Of a DNA stretch of 64,000 nt, positions 46,699 to 60,412 are shown in pieces. The notes under the pieces were generated by a model. The model was not told the DNA's origin. It saw only the letters and a program-made list of their open reading frames with translations, and did not search any database. The translations under genes were made by a program, and so were the position numbers. Location: the NCBI GenBank assembly GCA_022316685.1, contig JAKJHU010000134.1, positions 124,001-188,000 on the forward strand, read 5' to 3'. Positions within the stretch are counted from its first letter, which is position 1, and each line of letters opens with the position of its first letter. This DNA is from Progne subis subis. Its lineage: Eukaryota; Chordata; Aves; Passeriformes; Hirundinidae.

Positions 46699-48508
46699 AA
46701 GGCTGCTCAAGGTTCCAAGGAGTGCTGTTGCACTGCACCCCCCACAACCAGGTAGATGTTTTCTATATAAGGAAAAGGGTTTCAGTTTAACCCCAGGAAT
46801 TTTAAGGAGAAAAACACCAGAAACTTCAGTGCCCTCCTGGCAGTAATTGGCTCAATGCCAAGACAAAAACCCTGATAGGTCTCTTTAGCTGCTCCTCAGA
46901 AATGTAGCTATTTTCTGTTGGGCTGTTTGCCAAAAAACCCACCTAAATCGTTCAATATTCAAGGAAGAGCACGAGGCTTCTCATTGCATTTTCAGTGTGT
47001 TTTAGCAGGTGTGTGGGATCTGTCCCTACACTATGTGCAGCTTTTGTTCTTTTGTTTTGTGTTATTTTCTTCTTTAATTAAAACCTTTTTGCTTTTTCAA
47101 GACACATTTGATCATGCCATCTCACAAATTATTTTAAAACATTTCTGTGAGGTGTTGGACACCCTCAGAGCATATTGAACCCTTGTGGAGCTAAAAATAT
47201 CTGGCTCAATGAGAATTTCAATAGGGTGCTATTTGGTTTGCTTCAGGAGGAAAACATTTTATTTGCTTTACTATTTGCTTTACTACTATTTTTGTGCAGA
47301 GTAATGTCAAATTACCAGGAAAATTATTTCTGAAGATTTTGATTATTCTTTAAAAGCTTGGTCACTGCACAGTTTTGAGTTTCCCCTCATTTCTGGAAGC
47401 TTGGAGTCAGGAGGGCTTCAAACAGGTCATGCATTTGCAGCATTTCCTCAGCAGAGGCCCTCAAAGTGGGGGAAGGGGGTTCCTAACCCAAAGCGCCAGT
47501 GCAGGGTAGCCTTCAACCTTCATCTTTTGCTGCACAGAATGCAAGTCTCTCTGGAACCACAGAGCACTTATTTGCAGGGATTCAGAAGTAAATTTGCCCG
47601 GAGTAGTCAAGACTGTTATGAGTGAGAGCATGCTCATGTTGCAAGATTCATGTGCTTCTTATTTCAGGCATAAATCACTTACTCATCAAAAAATAGGATT
47701 ACCTTGATGCAAATGAAGTTATTCTTCTTTTTCCATCTACATTAAAGCTACCACAAGCTAACGGTGGATATGTTTTGATTTTTCTGAGAGGATATTATTG
47801 GTAAAGGATGAAACCTCTTCCCCAGTGTGGTTCCAACACAGGACTTTTCCTGGCTAATCATCACCAGAACAACAGAACAGTTGAAAGAATATTTTCAATT
47901 TGCTTTTTCATAAGAATCTACTGACATCTGAAAAGGTAAAAAGGTCTTAACAACACCTAAGAGACCATAAACATAAAAGTACACAAAGTTTTGTTCTATG
48001 TCCTTAAAAGGTGCCTATTGTTCACCTGGCACTTAAATCAGCTGCCCTGTCTCACAAACAGGAGGATCAGAGCGAAAGGAACATGTAAGAATGAGATCTG
48101 TCCTCATCCACAACATGAGCAACTCCTGCTTGTCAAGGACAAAACTGTAATCTATGAGATAAAAATTGTCCCATCCAACTTATTTTGATTTCTGACTTCA
48201 ACCACATATAAAAATTATAGAAATATCACAAACAACATGAATTTTAATTTTAAATATTATTTTTAAATTTTTAATTTAAAAATTAAAATTAATAAATTTT
48301 AAAATAAATTTACTAAATCTTTGAGAATCCCAAGCATAACTTATTCATGCAATGTCTTGTAAATAAAAAGAGAGCAATGAGCCAGGATAACTGGAACTGG
48401 AGGAATAACAACAGATGTCAGAATAGAGTGATATGGATATTGCCTAGGTAGTAGATTTTAAGAAAATCTCAGAGTACTGGTTTTCAAGTTGGTTTGATAA
48501 AGACTTTT
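46699..48508. other. AT-rich non-coding stretch with an A/T-only block
   Basis: No gene seen. At 48241-48312 there are 72 consecutive bases without G or C (separate entry). The open frame at 46918-47178 (86 codons) ends in AT-rich DNA without domain features. Confidence 0.55.
48241..48312. repeat. 72-bp A/T-only, self-complementary block
   Basis: Contains only A and T. It is built from TTTTAATTT and AAATTAAAA words that can pair with each other, so it is predicted to be easily melted or able to form a cruciform. Confidence 0.85.
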
Positions 48509-48704
48509 TCTTCTTTCTTTTCTTTTCTTTCTTTTCTTTTCTTTTCTTTTCTTTTCTTTTCTTTTCTTTTCTTTTCTTTTCTTTTCTTTTCTTTTCTTTT
48601 CTTTTCTTTTCTTTTCTTTTCTTTTCTTTTCTTTTCTTTTCTTTTCTTTTCTTTTCTTTTCTTTTCTTTTCTTTTCTTTTCTTTTCTTTTCTTTTCTTTT
48701 CTTC
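48509..48704. repeat. (CTTTT)34 pentanucleotide microsatellite
   Basis: A perfect CTTTT run from 48531 to 48700 (170 bp, 34 copies), with imperfect CTTT/CTTTT units before it and CTTCTTCCC after. The plus strand is pure pyrimidine and the minus strand pure purine (AAAAG), a mirror-like composition that can form triplex DNA. The Lys/Arg/Glu-rich minus frame (48458-48739) and Phe/Ser/Leu-rich plus frame are products of the repeat. Confidence 0.97.
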
Positions 48705-50970
48705 TTCCCTAGTGTTATTGCATTATTATTATAAGGCAAACACTATTTTAATGAAGCATAAAGAACATGGATTCCTCCTTGGTCTCTCTTGGGTGTTCTC
48801 CGGGGAATGCACCTTCCACTCAGCCGATGTCAGGAGTACATTGTTCTCTCTGGTTACAGCAGCCCCACAAATGTTTGAGGGTGCATTTGCATCCTTTGCA
48901 TCTCCACACAAACACAATCACTACAGAGAAGGTGTCTCTGAGTGGGTTTTAACCCTGTTCATCAAATGCCAGTTTAACATCAAAGTTTCACGCTCTGTTA
49001 ATATCCTAACTGACAAATTTAAGAGACAGCCCTTGCTATGAGTTTGTCTTAAAAGCAATGCAAGGCAGGATTAACTTTGTCATTCTGCAGAAGAAAGGGA
49101 ATGTGATTTCTAACATGCTCTTGGTGAGCTGGGGAGGAAAACAAGCACACAGCACATTACAATGACTTGAATGACTTGACAGCTGTTAGCTAAACAATAC
49201 AACATTAATTTTCAACATTTTTGCACATGGCTGGGTGAGAGATCCCTTAATCCCAGTTCCTATTCTACTTCTGCCTCATTGTTGCCGTCTCCTTTTGTAT
49301 CACCTATTATAATCAGTTTGTGCTGTATACTCCGTTTCACCTTATTATTGTCACAAAAGTAAGGTACGAGGTTAATTCAGACTCAGTTCCCCGGGGTACA
49401 TTAAGATGGATTTAAGTGCTTTATTGAGACAGCCTGACTTCAAAAGCTGCTTTATCAGTTCCTACCAGAGAGAGAGACCCATCCATGACAGCAGTAAACT
49501 AACCATAAATTCTCATATTCTATATGCTGAGTGACTTTCAAAAGGAGAACTATTGATTTTGTCATTTATGAATGGATTTAGTCAAATTAGTCTTTTCATT
49601 GTGCACAATAAGACAGCATTGTTATTAGGAATTAAAGGATAAAACTGTGTGGAACAAATGAAACTGCCATTTTTGGGATCCTCATCACAAATTCAATAAG
49701 CTTTAGTTATGCCACCCTGATCATTTTGTTCACGACCAACTACTCTCCATACTTTGATTGTCTTCAAAGGAAAGGAAAAGTGGCCTCTGCCTTCAAGAGG
49801 CACTTTCAGAAGGCTTAACCTTTCAAAGAGCTCTCATGTCTTTTCCTTTCAAAGAGCTAATAACTTGTTTGCTGAAACGGCAGGAGTATTTACAGGCACA
49901 CTTGAAATCAGACAAAGATTACACAGGGAAATAAACAGAGAGACTGTCACTGTCAACAATAAATTAAGTTAGAGCTAAAAACATAAAATGTTTAGAGTGG
50001 AGCACACATCACTCAGCATTATACTACTCGAGCCTCTGAACTTTTCCCAACACAATGAGCACTGATGGGCTCTGGTTACCTTTCCCTGAAGAGCCACTCC
50101 AGATGGTTATTTCAGGATCTGGGCTGGATTGCTGGAAACAACAAGGCTGACACTTGTGTCCTGCTTTTCCTCCCCTTTGTGTGGTGTCTGGCAGGAATAC
50201 ACCAGCTCACAAGTGTATGGAGAGCAGTGTCAGATGGAAAGGCACTGGGGAGGAGGAGCTGTGTGCCAGCCTCAGCTAGCCTGAGTGTTTTGGTGCTTGT
50301 GCAGCCAAATGCACGCACAAGTGGGTCTGCATAGAAATACCAGGAGGAAAAAATTTAAACAGCTCAACTAGCCTAGCATTTGATACTTCTTAATTATCTA
50401 ATTGAAAGGTTTATGCGTCTAAGCTTGACTTTTCCATTTGGTAACGCAGAAAGGCCAAGACTTTTAACTTCCTTCACTGCTGCAACATTATTTTCTAGCC
50501 AGTCCTGTGTCTTGCATGCTACAAGAGAAATTGCAAGGCCCATGCTACATCTGCACTCTGCACAGGGCACCTGTGTATTCAGATATTTGCTTGGAAATAT
50601 GGGCTGGTAACGTTTTGAAAACCTTAATAGTATTTCTGAATTTATTGTAGTCCTTAAGATTTATGTCCTTGTCCAGAAATGCCAGAAACAGAGTGAAAAG
50701 AAGTGAATTCTAAATATAAAGTATTTCAGTCTCTAATTCCCTCTACTTTCAGAAAGAAATGGTGCATATCTTACAAAACTGATGCATGCCTGTGAAGCAA
50801 GTCCAGTGCTTCTGGCTGGCTTTTACAGGAGCAGTTCTGCCAGCAACCAAGGAAGCAGAGCCAGCCCTAGGAGCTGTAGGTTATGCAGTGTACATTCAAT
50901 CCACTGGGCCCCAAAAGGAGCAGTCAGTGCAGGTGGAAAGCAGCTTTACAGTGCATACACCGAGTCACAC

Positions 50971-51002
50971 CTTTGTCAAAAGCTTTGTCAAAAGCTTTGT
51001 CA
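50971..51002. repeat. 12-bp tandem repeat, 2.7 copies
   Basis: CTTTGTCAAAAG twice, then CTTTGTCA. Small local duplication inside an otherwise unremarkable stretch. Confidence 0.95.
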
Positions 51003-53006
51003 CACATCTTTCAGAGCAGGAAAACATCATCAGTGCTTCAGAGATATGCTGCAGTTTGAAGATGTATGTTGAAAAGGATCTTTTAGGAATCTCCAGCACA
51101 AACCAAAATCACTAATCACTTGACAACTTTATTTATTTCATTTTACAGCCAGCTCTTGGGTGCAGACATTGTCCTCACTCCAGAGATGGAGAAGGGGAAG
51201 CTGATGTTTGTGCCAACACATTCAGATTTAAGCCCTGGCTGCTAAATAAAATTAATTGGCTCTGGGATAGAGACAAAAGCCTGAGAGCTGGGCTAGCTCT
51301 GGCTTCTGGGTGCTTGAATGTTCCACAGCAGCATTTCCTCAGGTTCTGACTGCAGCTGTGCTTAATGCTGGTTCCATGGCTTGTTCAAGCTTCTACAGCC
51401 CAGGCAGGGCAGAGCCAGCGTGGAACCAGACACGTTCCTCTGTTCAGACCTCAGAAAAACAATAATTCCTTTGGCCTAACATGGCAAACTTCCCTCACAA
51501 TTCAGTGAGGAGAACAAGCCTGCTCAGGAGAATACACACTGGATACTTCATGCCTAAGTAAGCAATACGTTGACTATAAAATTTATGATCTGTTAAACAC
51601 AGCAGATTATTTCTTATTAATATCTTTATATTTCTCATATGAACCATGTTAAGATGAATGGAGTTTAGCCATTCCCACCAAAGGATAATGTGATTAACTT
51701 ACTCAAATATCTCAAATAAATGGATAGGGATGTGCCATGGAATAAAAAGGACATGGAAGTAGGACCCTGAGTGAAATAACTGGGAAGTTTATTGTTAATT
51801 ATCAAAGGAATGGAGTAAGGCTCACTATCTCAGCTTAAATCTGAAGATGAGCAATCTTTTGTGATAAATGAATAGATTACTTTCCTGTAGACAATATCAA
51901 ACTCAATATCAAATCAAAGAAATAGAAAACCCACTGATGCGCACCCATGTTTATGCAAAGCAGGAATAGGGTACAGGCTTAATTATAATCATATCCTTGG
52001 GCACCGAGTCTGAAGCAGATGCAAAAAATTAAATACATTGATGTGCTTCACTAAATAGGAATAAAAGGGATGAGAGTAGCTGAGGTACCAAGCCAAGGTG
52101 AGAAATCCTCAGTGGTTTCAGCTTTAAGTATAGCACAATATGAACGTTTATTGGGCTGTGTGCATGAATTGTTTAACAGGAGCAGAGTGAAACCTGTCCT
52201 GTCTTTGTCTTCCAACATCACACACCATTAGTCAGAAACGGTGCTTTAAAATAGGCACAAAGTAAGTATACATAATAATAACAACAATAACAACCACCGC
52301 TAGCCTCAAGTTTGTGTAACTTAAGCAGAAATATGTAAAGACATGATTTTAGATTTCATCAGAAGGCTACTTATTGTAACACTTGTGGAAAGAGAGCAAC
52401 TGCCTTGCTGCTGCAGCTTTCAGCTCTACCATGTTATTTATATCAGGTTATCCACATAAGAAGGATGAGGATAATGCTCTCCAGCCCTGCTGGAGGTTAG
52501 GACGTACTAGAACACACACTTGAGACCATTTTCAGGAAGATGTTTTGTCAGTCTCCTAACAGAAATTGTTACTGGAAGACACAATTTCTTTTGCTGCTGA
52601 AAAAAATGCAGCTTTTTAGCTACACAATACAAATCTCTTACAGTTTGGGACTTACTGTACAAATGCTTCACACAAGAGGACTTTAATCATCAACTTTAAT
52701 GTGTTTAAGAATGGAGTCCTAAATAATTCTGCCATTTTACATCTGATAAACTGTGTAAGCTCAACCTATGTGTTATTCAAAAGTGACCCTGCCAAAGAAA
52801 AAAATAAATAGATCATACAACCTCTAACATCATTATTTGGAGTATCGAAGGCATTTGTAGGACAGGTTTGTTTATACAGCAGTCATTTTGGTTTCTATTT
52901 TCCCACGCCATTAACTAATAATGCAAAGTAAAATTTTCTCACAGAGAAAAAGATCCAGATGCAAACAAATGTTACACCCTTGGAGGCTTCTGTTTTCCTT
53001 CATTGA

Positions 53007-53051
53007 AATGTGATGTAGCTGTAATACTGATAATGTGATGTAGCTGTAATA
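53007..53051. repeat. 20-bp direct duplication, period 25
   Basis: AATGTGATGTAGCTGTAATA at 53007-53026 and again, identical, at 53032-53051, separated by CTGAT. A recent local duplication. Confidence 0.95.
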
Positions 53052-56000
53052 AAAGGTCCCCCATAATCCTGCTGCCTACGAGTTTATTTAGAAAGAAGAC
53101 TCAGATGTTCTGACAAATGTGCATATGTGTTAAAAAGACACCCTGAAAACTGGTGATTTGTTGAACCTAAAAATCTGTGAAGAATTATGCTACTAAATGA
53201 CAGATTTGAGGTATAGAATATTACCCACCGTATTATTTTAAGAGTGGAGTCTAAATTCTGGTCTCTTTGTATTGCTAACTTAAGTCTTTGTAAGACTCTA
53301 TTTACGACCTGACATCTGAAAACTGATACAGTGAAAATGAAATCCTTTCTTCAACTTTTATGGCAATTTCAATATTTTTCTTATGTGCTGTCCTTCTCCA
53401 AAAATAATTCACTCACTGACAAAAAGCTATTTGAATAATCTTTCAATATACAAGTTTCTGCAGAATGGAAGCTAAAGAATAAAAGAGGGAGCTGAATACC
53501 CAAGCACAGTGTGAGGCATTAGGATGCAAGGAGATGATGTGATTCCCTGCACAAGTTTGCACTGTTAGAAAGGAATCCTCATCAGGAGAAATCGACCCTG
53601 AGCCTGGAATGCTGTACATTGAGGATGAGGCATTTGTCATCAAAGGTCTCTGAAGATATTTGGCCTTATTCTTGCTAGGACAAAAAGAAACAAAAGCAGT
53701 TATTGCATCTTAATTAAGGATAAAAACACTGGTAGGCATCTGTTATCTACAAGGAGAGATGTGTGTCTGAATATGACTAGATCTAATCTGAAATGAGTGC
53801 TGAGATTAGCCAAAATTCTCCAGATATTATCTCTTTGTAGGACTGCTTCTATAATCTTGTTCTAAGGCTAAGATCAATGAAACCTTAAAGAAGGATTTAC
53901 TGATGCTGATAGGATTTTCTCTTTCGGATAGATTGTTAGGTGAAAAAAAGCCATATTAATAGGAATACATTGAAAGGTTTCTTGATGGTGCACTCACGCT
54001 GCATGTAATATTTGTACTGTAAAGCAATTCTGTATTAAAGTACACAACACTCTTTATACTGCTACTTTTGGTACTCACAAAATGTGAATTTTTCTGAGCA
54101 TAAAATCCCAAATTTAAATTGCAAAGGAAGGAGATTTGGGCAAAGGTTAAAGCTAATGAATATACTGAAACCTGTCTCAGCCAGATGGGTTTTATCTTAA
54201 GATAATATCTCTTCATATGCTTTCAAACACCCCAATGTGTTGGTGAAACTTTTATCTCTGGAAGGGTTATTTTCCCTAGCAGCAAGAGGATTCTAGAGAA
54301 TCACTGTCCACACACTAAAACACTCTGCTGAAACACCCTCAGCTCAGATATGTGAGAGAATAAACACTTTTTTCTCAATGTTTTTTAATCCCAACTAATC
54401 CAGGAGTGAACCAGAATCTGCAGATAATCTATCAATCATTGTTGCCCTAAAATAAAATCCCAAGCTCCTCTCTGATTCCTGGAATATCTAAAAAATTTTT
54501 AACAGCAGCACTTTCACACGACAACATCTGAACTACTGCTCACTACTTTTATTCCCAATTTTACTAATGCCAAGTAATTATTATACATTAATACTACACA
54601 TAATTGCTGCTGTCGAAACAAACTGTCCACCAGATTTTCAAATGACATGCATTTCTTTTCCTGGGTAGCAGCTAGAATGAGAGAGTCCTCCTTCTAGGAA
54701 TTGCTGGATGGTGTCCAAGGGCAGGGGAGAAGGAGGGTGAGTTCAGGACAGACAGAGAGCAATAGCTGAAATGGAAAAAAGAGACAGAGGCGTAGATGGG
54801 AAAGACAGATAGAGCAGGTGAGAAAGGAACAAAAACCTGGCAGAAGAGGATGAGGGGGAAGGTTGGAAAAACTGGAAACAGGTTAAGAGGCCTATTAAGA
54901 GTACAGTAGACTGTGGTTCATTTAGAATAAAAATTTTAAAAAATCTAGGAAAAAACCATCGTGGGTGCCTCCTGCAATAACTAAAATGCATTTTTTTTAG
55001 TGAACAGATTGCCCAATTCAGCAACTGAAGTGCAGCGGTACCACCAGGTAGAAGAGAAGGAAAATCCAGGAGTTCACAAGATACTGTAGTGCTCAGATCG
55101 AACACTTCTAGATTGCACTGAGAGTACAGAGCTGTAGGGAACCCAAAACTCCACAGCTGCAAACTCAGGTAAGAGATGCTGCAGACAGAAAAGTAATTCA
55201 GAGCTAATCAGTACAAATTGCCTGAAAGAAATTTCGTAGGCTGTACTAGGGATAAATACACAAGTCAAAAAGCATCTTGTTTTTTTTTTTTTTAATCCAC
55301 ATCCCAGGGCACTTACCTCTCACCAGCCACAGTGGGCATTTTAAAAATCCCAGAGAAGATGAGAGCCACATCCTCAGTTCCACTGAGCTGTTTCACATCT
55401 GAGACATCTCAGAGGGTGATTCAACTCAGGCAATATTACTAGAAAGAGATTTGAAAGGAAAATATATTTTAGTGTCCCACATGAGCACTGAGGTTTTATA
55501 ATCCTCCCTGGAAACAGCAATTTTAGGAAACAAAGATCAGGAAACCATTAAAAATGGAAGACAAAAAAAGGGGGAAGTTCTTGAAAAGCAAAAAACTGAA
55601 AAGTGTCTATTTGTAGTCTGCTGATCATGTATTGGTCTGGATGAAAGCGCTGCTCTGATTTTCACACAACAATTCAAATCTGGAAAATGCTTTTTTTTTT
55701 TTTCCAATCCAGGACAATTTCTTTCAAAGCCTTGTTTGTGAGAAGGTAATATTCCTGTTCAAAAAAAAAAAAAAAAAAAGTTTTTAAAATTTCTGATACA
55801 GAACATCTCTGCGTATATATTGTCATCAAAAAAAACCCAGTCACTAATGGAAAATATACAGTGTTAAATGGTTAACACTTCTTATCTCCTAAAAAGTAGT
55901 CTTCAATGGTTTTAAAAGTGAAGATCTTAACTGTATGAAAAGGATTATTAAAATTCCCTGCTTGGGAAAGGGCTGAGCTCAGCACTTCATAGAGTGACAG

Positions 56001-57565
56001 CATGGGTGTACCAGCAATCACATCAACATGTGCAAAACATTTTAAACATTTCTTGGAAAATATTGAGCATGTTAATATTTTGAAAGAATTGCTTTCATAC
56101 TTGTTTAGAAATTTAGACTGGAAGAAAACCATATTATGGGTAATGTAGCTGGGTAAGCACACAGTTAATTTTTTAATTGTGTCTTTCGTACATACTCATT
56201 TCTCTTCAAAGAAAATACACTAATAACATTGATGTCACACCTTTCAACACATGAGAACTTGACTGAAGTTTAATTTCAGGACTGAAATGGTTCAGGCAGA
56301 AATAAGTAACATTTTAATGGTCCTTTTCAGGTAAATGATATGTGTGTACATAGAAGAAACAATTTCCTGTCTCCTCCTGGTAAACAACGGATTTAAAGAG
56401 GAGTCCTTTAAATGTGTATTAGGCGTGGACTGTCTCTGAGGGAACACTTTCTAGCTAAAAACCTATTTAGAAATGCTTTAAAATCCATAGAGTCAATGAC
56501 CAAAGCATAATGGTTCCTCCTGGTGTGGTTCCAGCTCTTGTGCAAATACATATTTAAGTTGTATAAGGTGAATATGATTTAGATTAAACAGGCATGCACA
56601 CCAATAAAACTTGACTTTGGGAAAGACAAAAACATGCCCTGGACTCTGTCTGAAATGCATCAGAGTCTTTGCCCAAAATTATTACTTTCCTTCCACTTTG
56701 ACTTGAAAGCACTTCACATCCTGTAGGAAATACTCAGAACCACTGGATATAGAAAGACTTTAAGGAGCCCAAAGAAGAGGTTGTATAAGACCCCCTGTTT
56801 AAGGACAGGAGCCTGAACACCTGCACAGCTCTATTTGCAGATAAAAATGTTGAGCAAGGGGGGTTTGACAGTAGTAAAAGGGCGAGTCAGAGTGGGAGCT
56901 ATCAAATACACACAGTCCCTCAGAATTCACCTCATGCCCATTTCCAGTTCACTTTGCTGTGACGTACACAAAAACATGAGGGGACAGAGACCCTCCAACA
57001 CTTACCTGTGCCTTTAGCAAGCAGCAGAAGGTCTGGCCCCTCACATTTACACAATTGGACATGAGTGACACTAATTCTTCCTGGGTTTCTACTCAGAACA
57101 ACTGATTCAAGTTGTCTCACTCACAAATCTCACGGAAAACAGAGTGTCTTCTGTGAAATACTTTTTTTACCCTCAGTTATAGCAGCACACATGACCTCTG
57201 AAATATTATTTTATGTTAATTGAGTGCTCCAAAGCTGCTCTTTGAGGTGTTTGCTTTTTACAAGCTGTGCTGTAGAGGAGGATGATTCTGACTTCACCAG
57301 TCATATTCAGTGCTTGTCCCATGCAGTTCCAGAGTGTGATCATACCTGAATATAAACAATTATTGTACACACTACCCTTGCCTCCTGACTGCTGCTCCTG
57401 CTGTTTAGGCTGACACCCAGAGACAGTAGATCCCAATAGTCTGAGCAGGTACAAGCCAACCATCTGTGTTCAAAAGATCCAAGGAAGTATATTCTTTGCT
57501 GTTTTCTAAGGAACAAATGATGACTTTAATACTGCATTGAGACCAAATTTGTAATAAGTTTATTT

Positions 57566-57626
57566 AAAAAGAAAAAAAAAAAAAAAACAACAAAAAAACC
57601 CAAACAAACAAACAAACAAACAAAAC
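57566..57626. repeat. Poly(A) and (CAAA) tract
   Basis: A-run with a G near its start, CAACAAAAAAACCC, then five to six CAAA units. Simple sequence. Confidence 0.92.
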
Positions 57627-60412
57627 TTGGCTTTTGTTGAGGTTCCTCTAATAATATGAAAAACAAATTAAAAAATACCCAACCCAAAAGCTGCCACATC
57701 TGCCTAGCTCTAAACATCCTCAAGTCTTTGGAGCCGAGCCATGTATATCAGGAGGATGAGGTAAAATGTTTATCTACACTCTTGACCTTGTGTTAAGAGA
57801 AGTTGCCTTCTTAGCTCCATTCCCAATTTAATCTCACAGGACTTCTCTGCCTCTCCAAGGCAGTAGGAACTCTACTACAAAAGGTGCCTTGAAGCGGGAA
57901 TTCTGAATTAAAGGAACACAAGTCCTATTTATGTATCCAGAACTAGAGAATAGCATCTAAGCATGGCTTTAGTCTATACTTAATCTCTAAATAGACCCCT
58001 CTGATATTCTTCCAATTCTTATTCAATCAGAAGCTGAGAGATGTTTGGGAATTGCTGCTCTCAATGGTTGTTGAGAGGATTTTCAAGTAATCTTGATTCT
58101 ATTAAATGACAATGCCCTGTTTACTTTAATGGGCCAAATGTTGGTCAGATGCCTATAAAATACCTGGGTAAAGATTAGAAAATCAGGTCATCAGCTTTCA
58201 AGGCTTCTGGGGGTAGAGAAAGAGGGATGATCCTCAGTACCACTAAATCTACACATAAACAGTTGCACTTGAGGCAGCTGTGTTCTAGGGGGGAGTTTTC
58301 AAGCTGCAAATAGGCTTAAATGTTTGCCTTTGTGTTTGAGTGAAGTGGTTGGTCCTGAAAGCAATTTGACATATTTTACTCAGTTATCAGCTGCTGCTAG
58401 CATAAACAGTTTTGAAAATCTCCACTCAAATCCATCTGTGATCATCTGGGCTGGATGAAACAGAATGGTATGTGGCTGTTTGGGAGAACAATGAGCGATG
58501 AGCACTCACTGGAGTTCAGAATCTCACATTGTTCAGATGAATCAGGGAAAACATTCGATGTACTGTGATTTCCAACAGATCAGCTTCAGTGAAAGCACAT
58601 TCTTCTTCTCAGCCCTATTAGCAGAGTGCTGTTCTTTTTCCACACTGTACGAGACCTCCTGTTTTCTCTTTTATTTTTCTGTGTCTATTGTGCATTTTTG
58701 AGTTTTACAGTTCACATAAGGGGTTAGATCCTGAGAGATGATGAGAAATTGCTATGCACACTGCCTTAAATAGGTGTTCCAGAAAACCTCCTCTGTTTAA
58801 AATTCAGTTGTCTTTACATATTTTTTACATCAGCCTCATTGCTGGGTTTTTGAAACAAGAGGAAGGCAATTGCCTTGAATAACATATTATTTCGAACTGT
58901 GTACATAAACTGGAAAGCATTCTGTGTCCTTTATACTGCAAAACAATTTTTACCTGCTAAATTTCAGATAACTAGCAGAGGAAACAGAATTGAGGAGGCT
59001 TATTCTTTTTCAGATGGATGAAAACCCGGAATTTCATCCTAAAAAATAACTAACTGAAGAGCCAGAGCTCGAAAGCCAAGACCCACAGTTCCTGCTGGGT
59101 TTGGAAGAACTATGAGATTCTAGAATTGCAAGATATTCATGAAAATTGGGGTTCCGAATGCATAAAATGCTAAACTCCAACCTCCTTGACGTTTCACATC
59201 CTTCAGTCAGCTTTGATGTTTGGATCTACATAAGCTGACTCTGGAGCTTGGTGCTTTTATTGTGATTGAGTAATTAGTGATACAAACAGGCAAACAGAGC
59301 AGCAAGAAACCTCCATGGAAAGGGTTGACTCTACAAAGGGTGTGCACTAGCAGCTCTTGTTGGGAAGTCAGCTTTCCTGATGAAGTAGCCTTATTCCTCA
59401 ATAATTTCCCATTCTTATTTACTCTGTGGGAAATACTGAGGGAGGACATTTCCTCCCATCGATATTTTGCCCAGAAATTCTCTATTATTTGCAGGCAGGC
59501 TGTGTTTGGGTGTTTAGCATGGATCATCCCTCAGCTGTGCATGCCTACCTGGACTCTCAGCATTATTTGTGTGGGATCTCTGCACTCAACATCTGTCATT
59601 AAAGTATTTTGCATGATACCCACTCTTAGAGATATATTATCACATGCTCTTATCTTGAGTCATATTAAATATATCCTTAGAAGTTGTGGGTTTGCTGAGA
59701 GGCTTCCTGCGGCCTTAATCCCAGCTTGGGAAAGGAACTGACTCTTTTAGAGAAAACTCTTCAGTGGTACATATGGAAAAAATGATAAATAGTGCCACCA
59801 GCTATTTGTGAGGTTTGCAATAGTGTTTCTTCAAGTGGTAGAACAATATTCTCTAAGAACATTACAAGTGATAACAACTGTCATAAATTAAAATGAGTAT
59901 TAAATTCAGTGACAGCAACATTTTGAAAGTAAGTGTTTTCAGCTTAATAGCAAGGAAAAATTGTGTTAGATTCTTGAACTGGATGAGAAATAGTTATTAC
60001 TCCACTACCTACACTGTGAGAGGGTGAGGAGAGGTTTCAGGTGAAATTATCATTTTTAATAAATTTCATACAATTCAAAGAATATAATTTTTCATTATCT
60101 CAATTACACACATTCATGTTAAAAGCATTAAAAATATGTTTTAATGTCAAGCTTTAATTGCTGTCACAAAAAATATGTTGAAATCATCCATAGAACATGA
60201 TTCTGTACAGTTCTATAAGAGCTCCTTACTTGATGGATTAAACAGGTTGAAAAGGAGGGAATTAATAATTTTCTACTGCTACAGATGAACTGTGTTATAT
60301 AATCAGTTATATAACTTAACTCAGTACAGACCTGGTGTATAAACCATCCGCCTCCTGTACAGAAGACTGGCTGAGCATCCTCAGACTGGAGCTCTTTTCT
60401 TCTGCACATGGT

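Larger units (their letters stand above)
48705..60412. other. 11.7-kb AT-rich non-coding stretch
   Basis: The longest part without any recognised transposon. No supported gene or RNA. Small repeats: a 12-bp tandem at 50971-51002, a 20-bp duplication at 53007-53051, a T run at about 55280-55292, a T run at 55692-55703, an A run at about 55760-55778, and an A/CAAA tract at 57566-57626. Open frames of 139 codons (54743-55162, minus) and 154 codons (59277-59741, plus) have no domain or splice context; the latter is partly mirrored by a minus frame. Lack of repeats over this length could mean constraint on insertions, but that is only an inference. Confidence 0.5.

Noticed and set aside
48458..48739. 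Lys/Arg/Glu-rich frame (KKRKE repeats), resembling a basic nuclear protein
   Set aside because: Direct translation of the AAAAG microsatellite.
50786..51115. Plus frame of 109 codons with a GYAVY...QSVQVES pattern faintly like a retroviral RNase H
   Set aside because: The catalytic DGS/DS residues and the usual spacing are absent, a neighbouring frame is also open, and no LTR or pol sequence lies nearby.
59277..59741. 154-codon plus frame in AT-rich DNA
   Set aside because: No domain, no splice signals in a sensible place, and an overlapping minus frame; compatible with chance in 64 kb.
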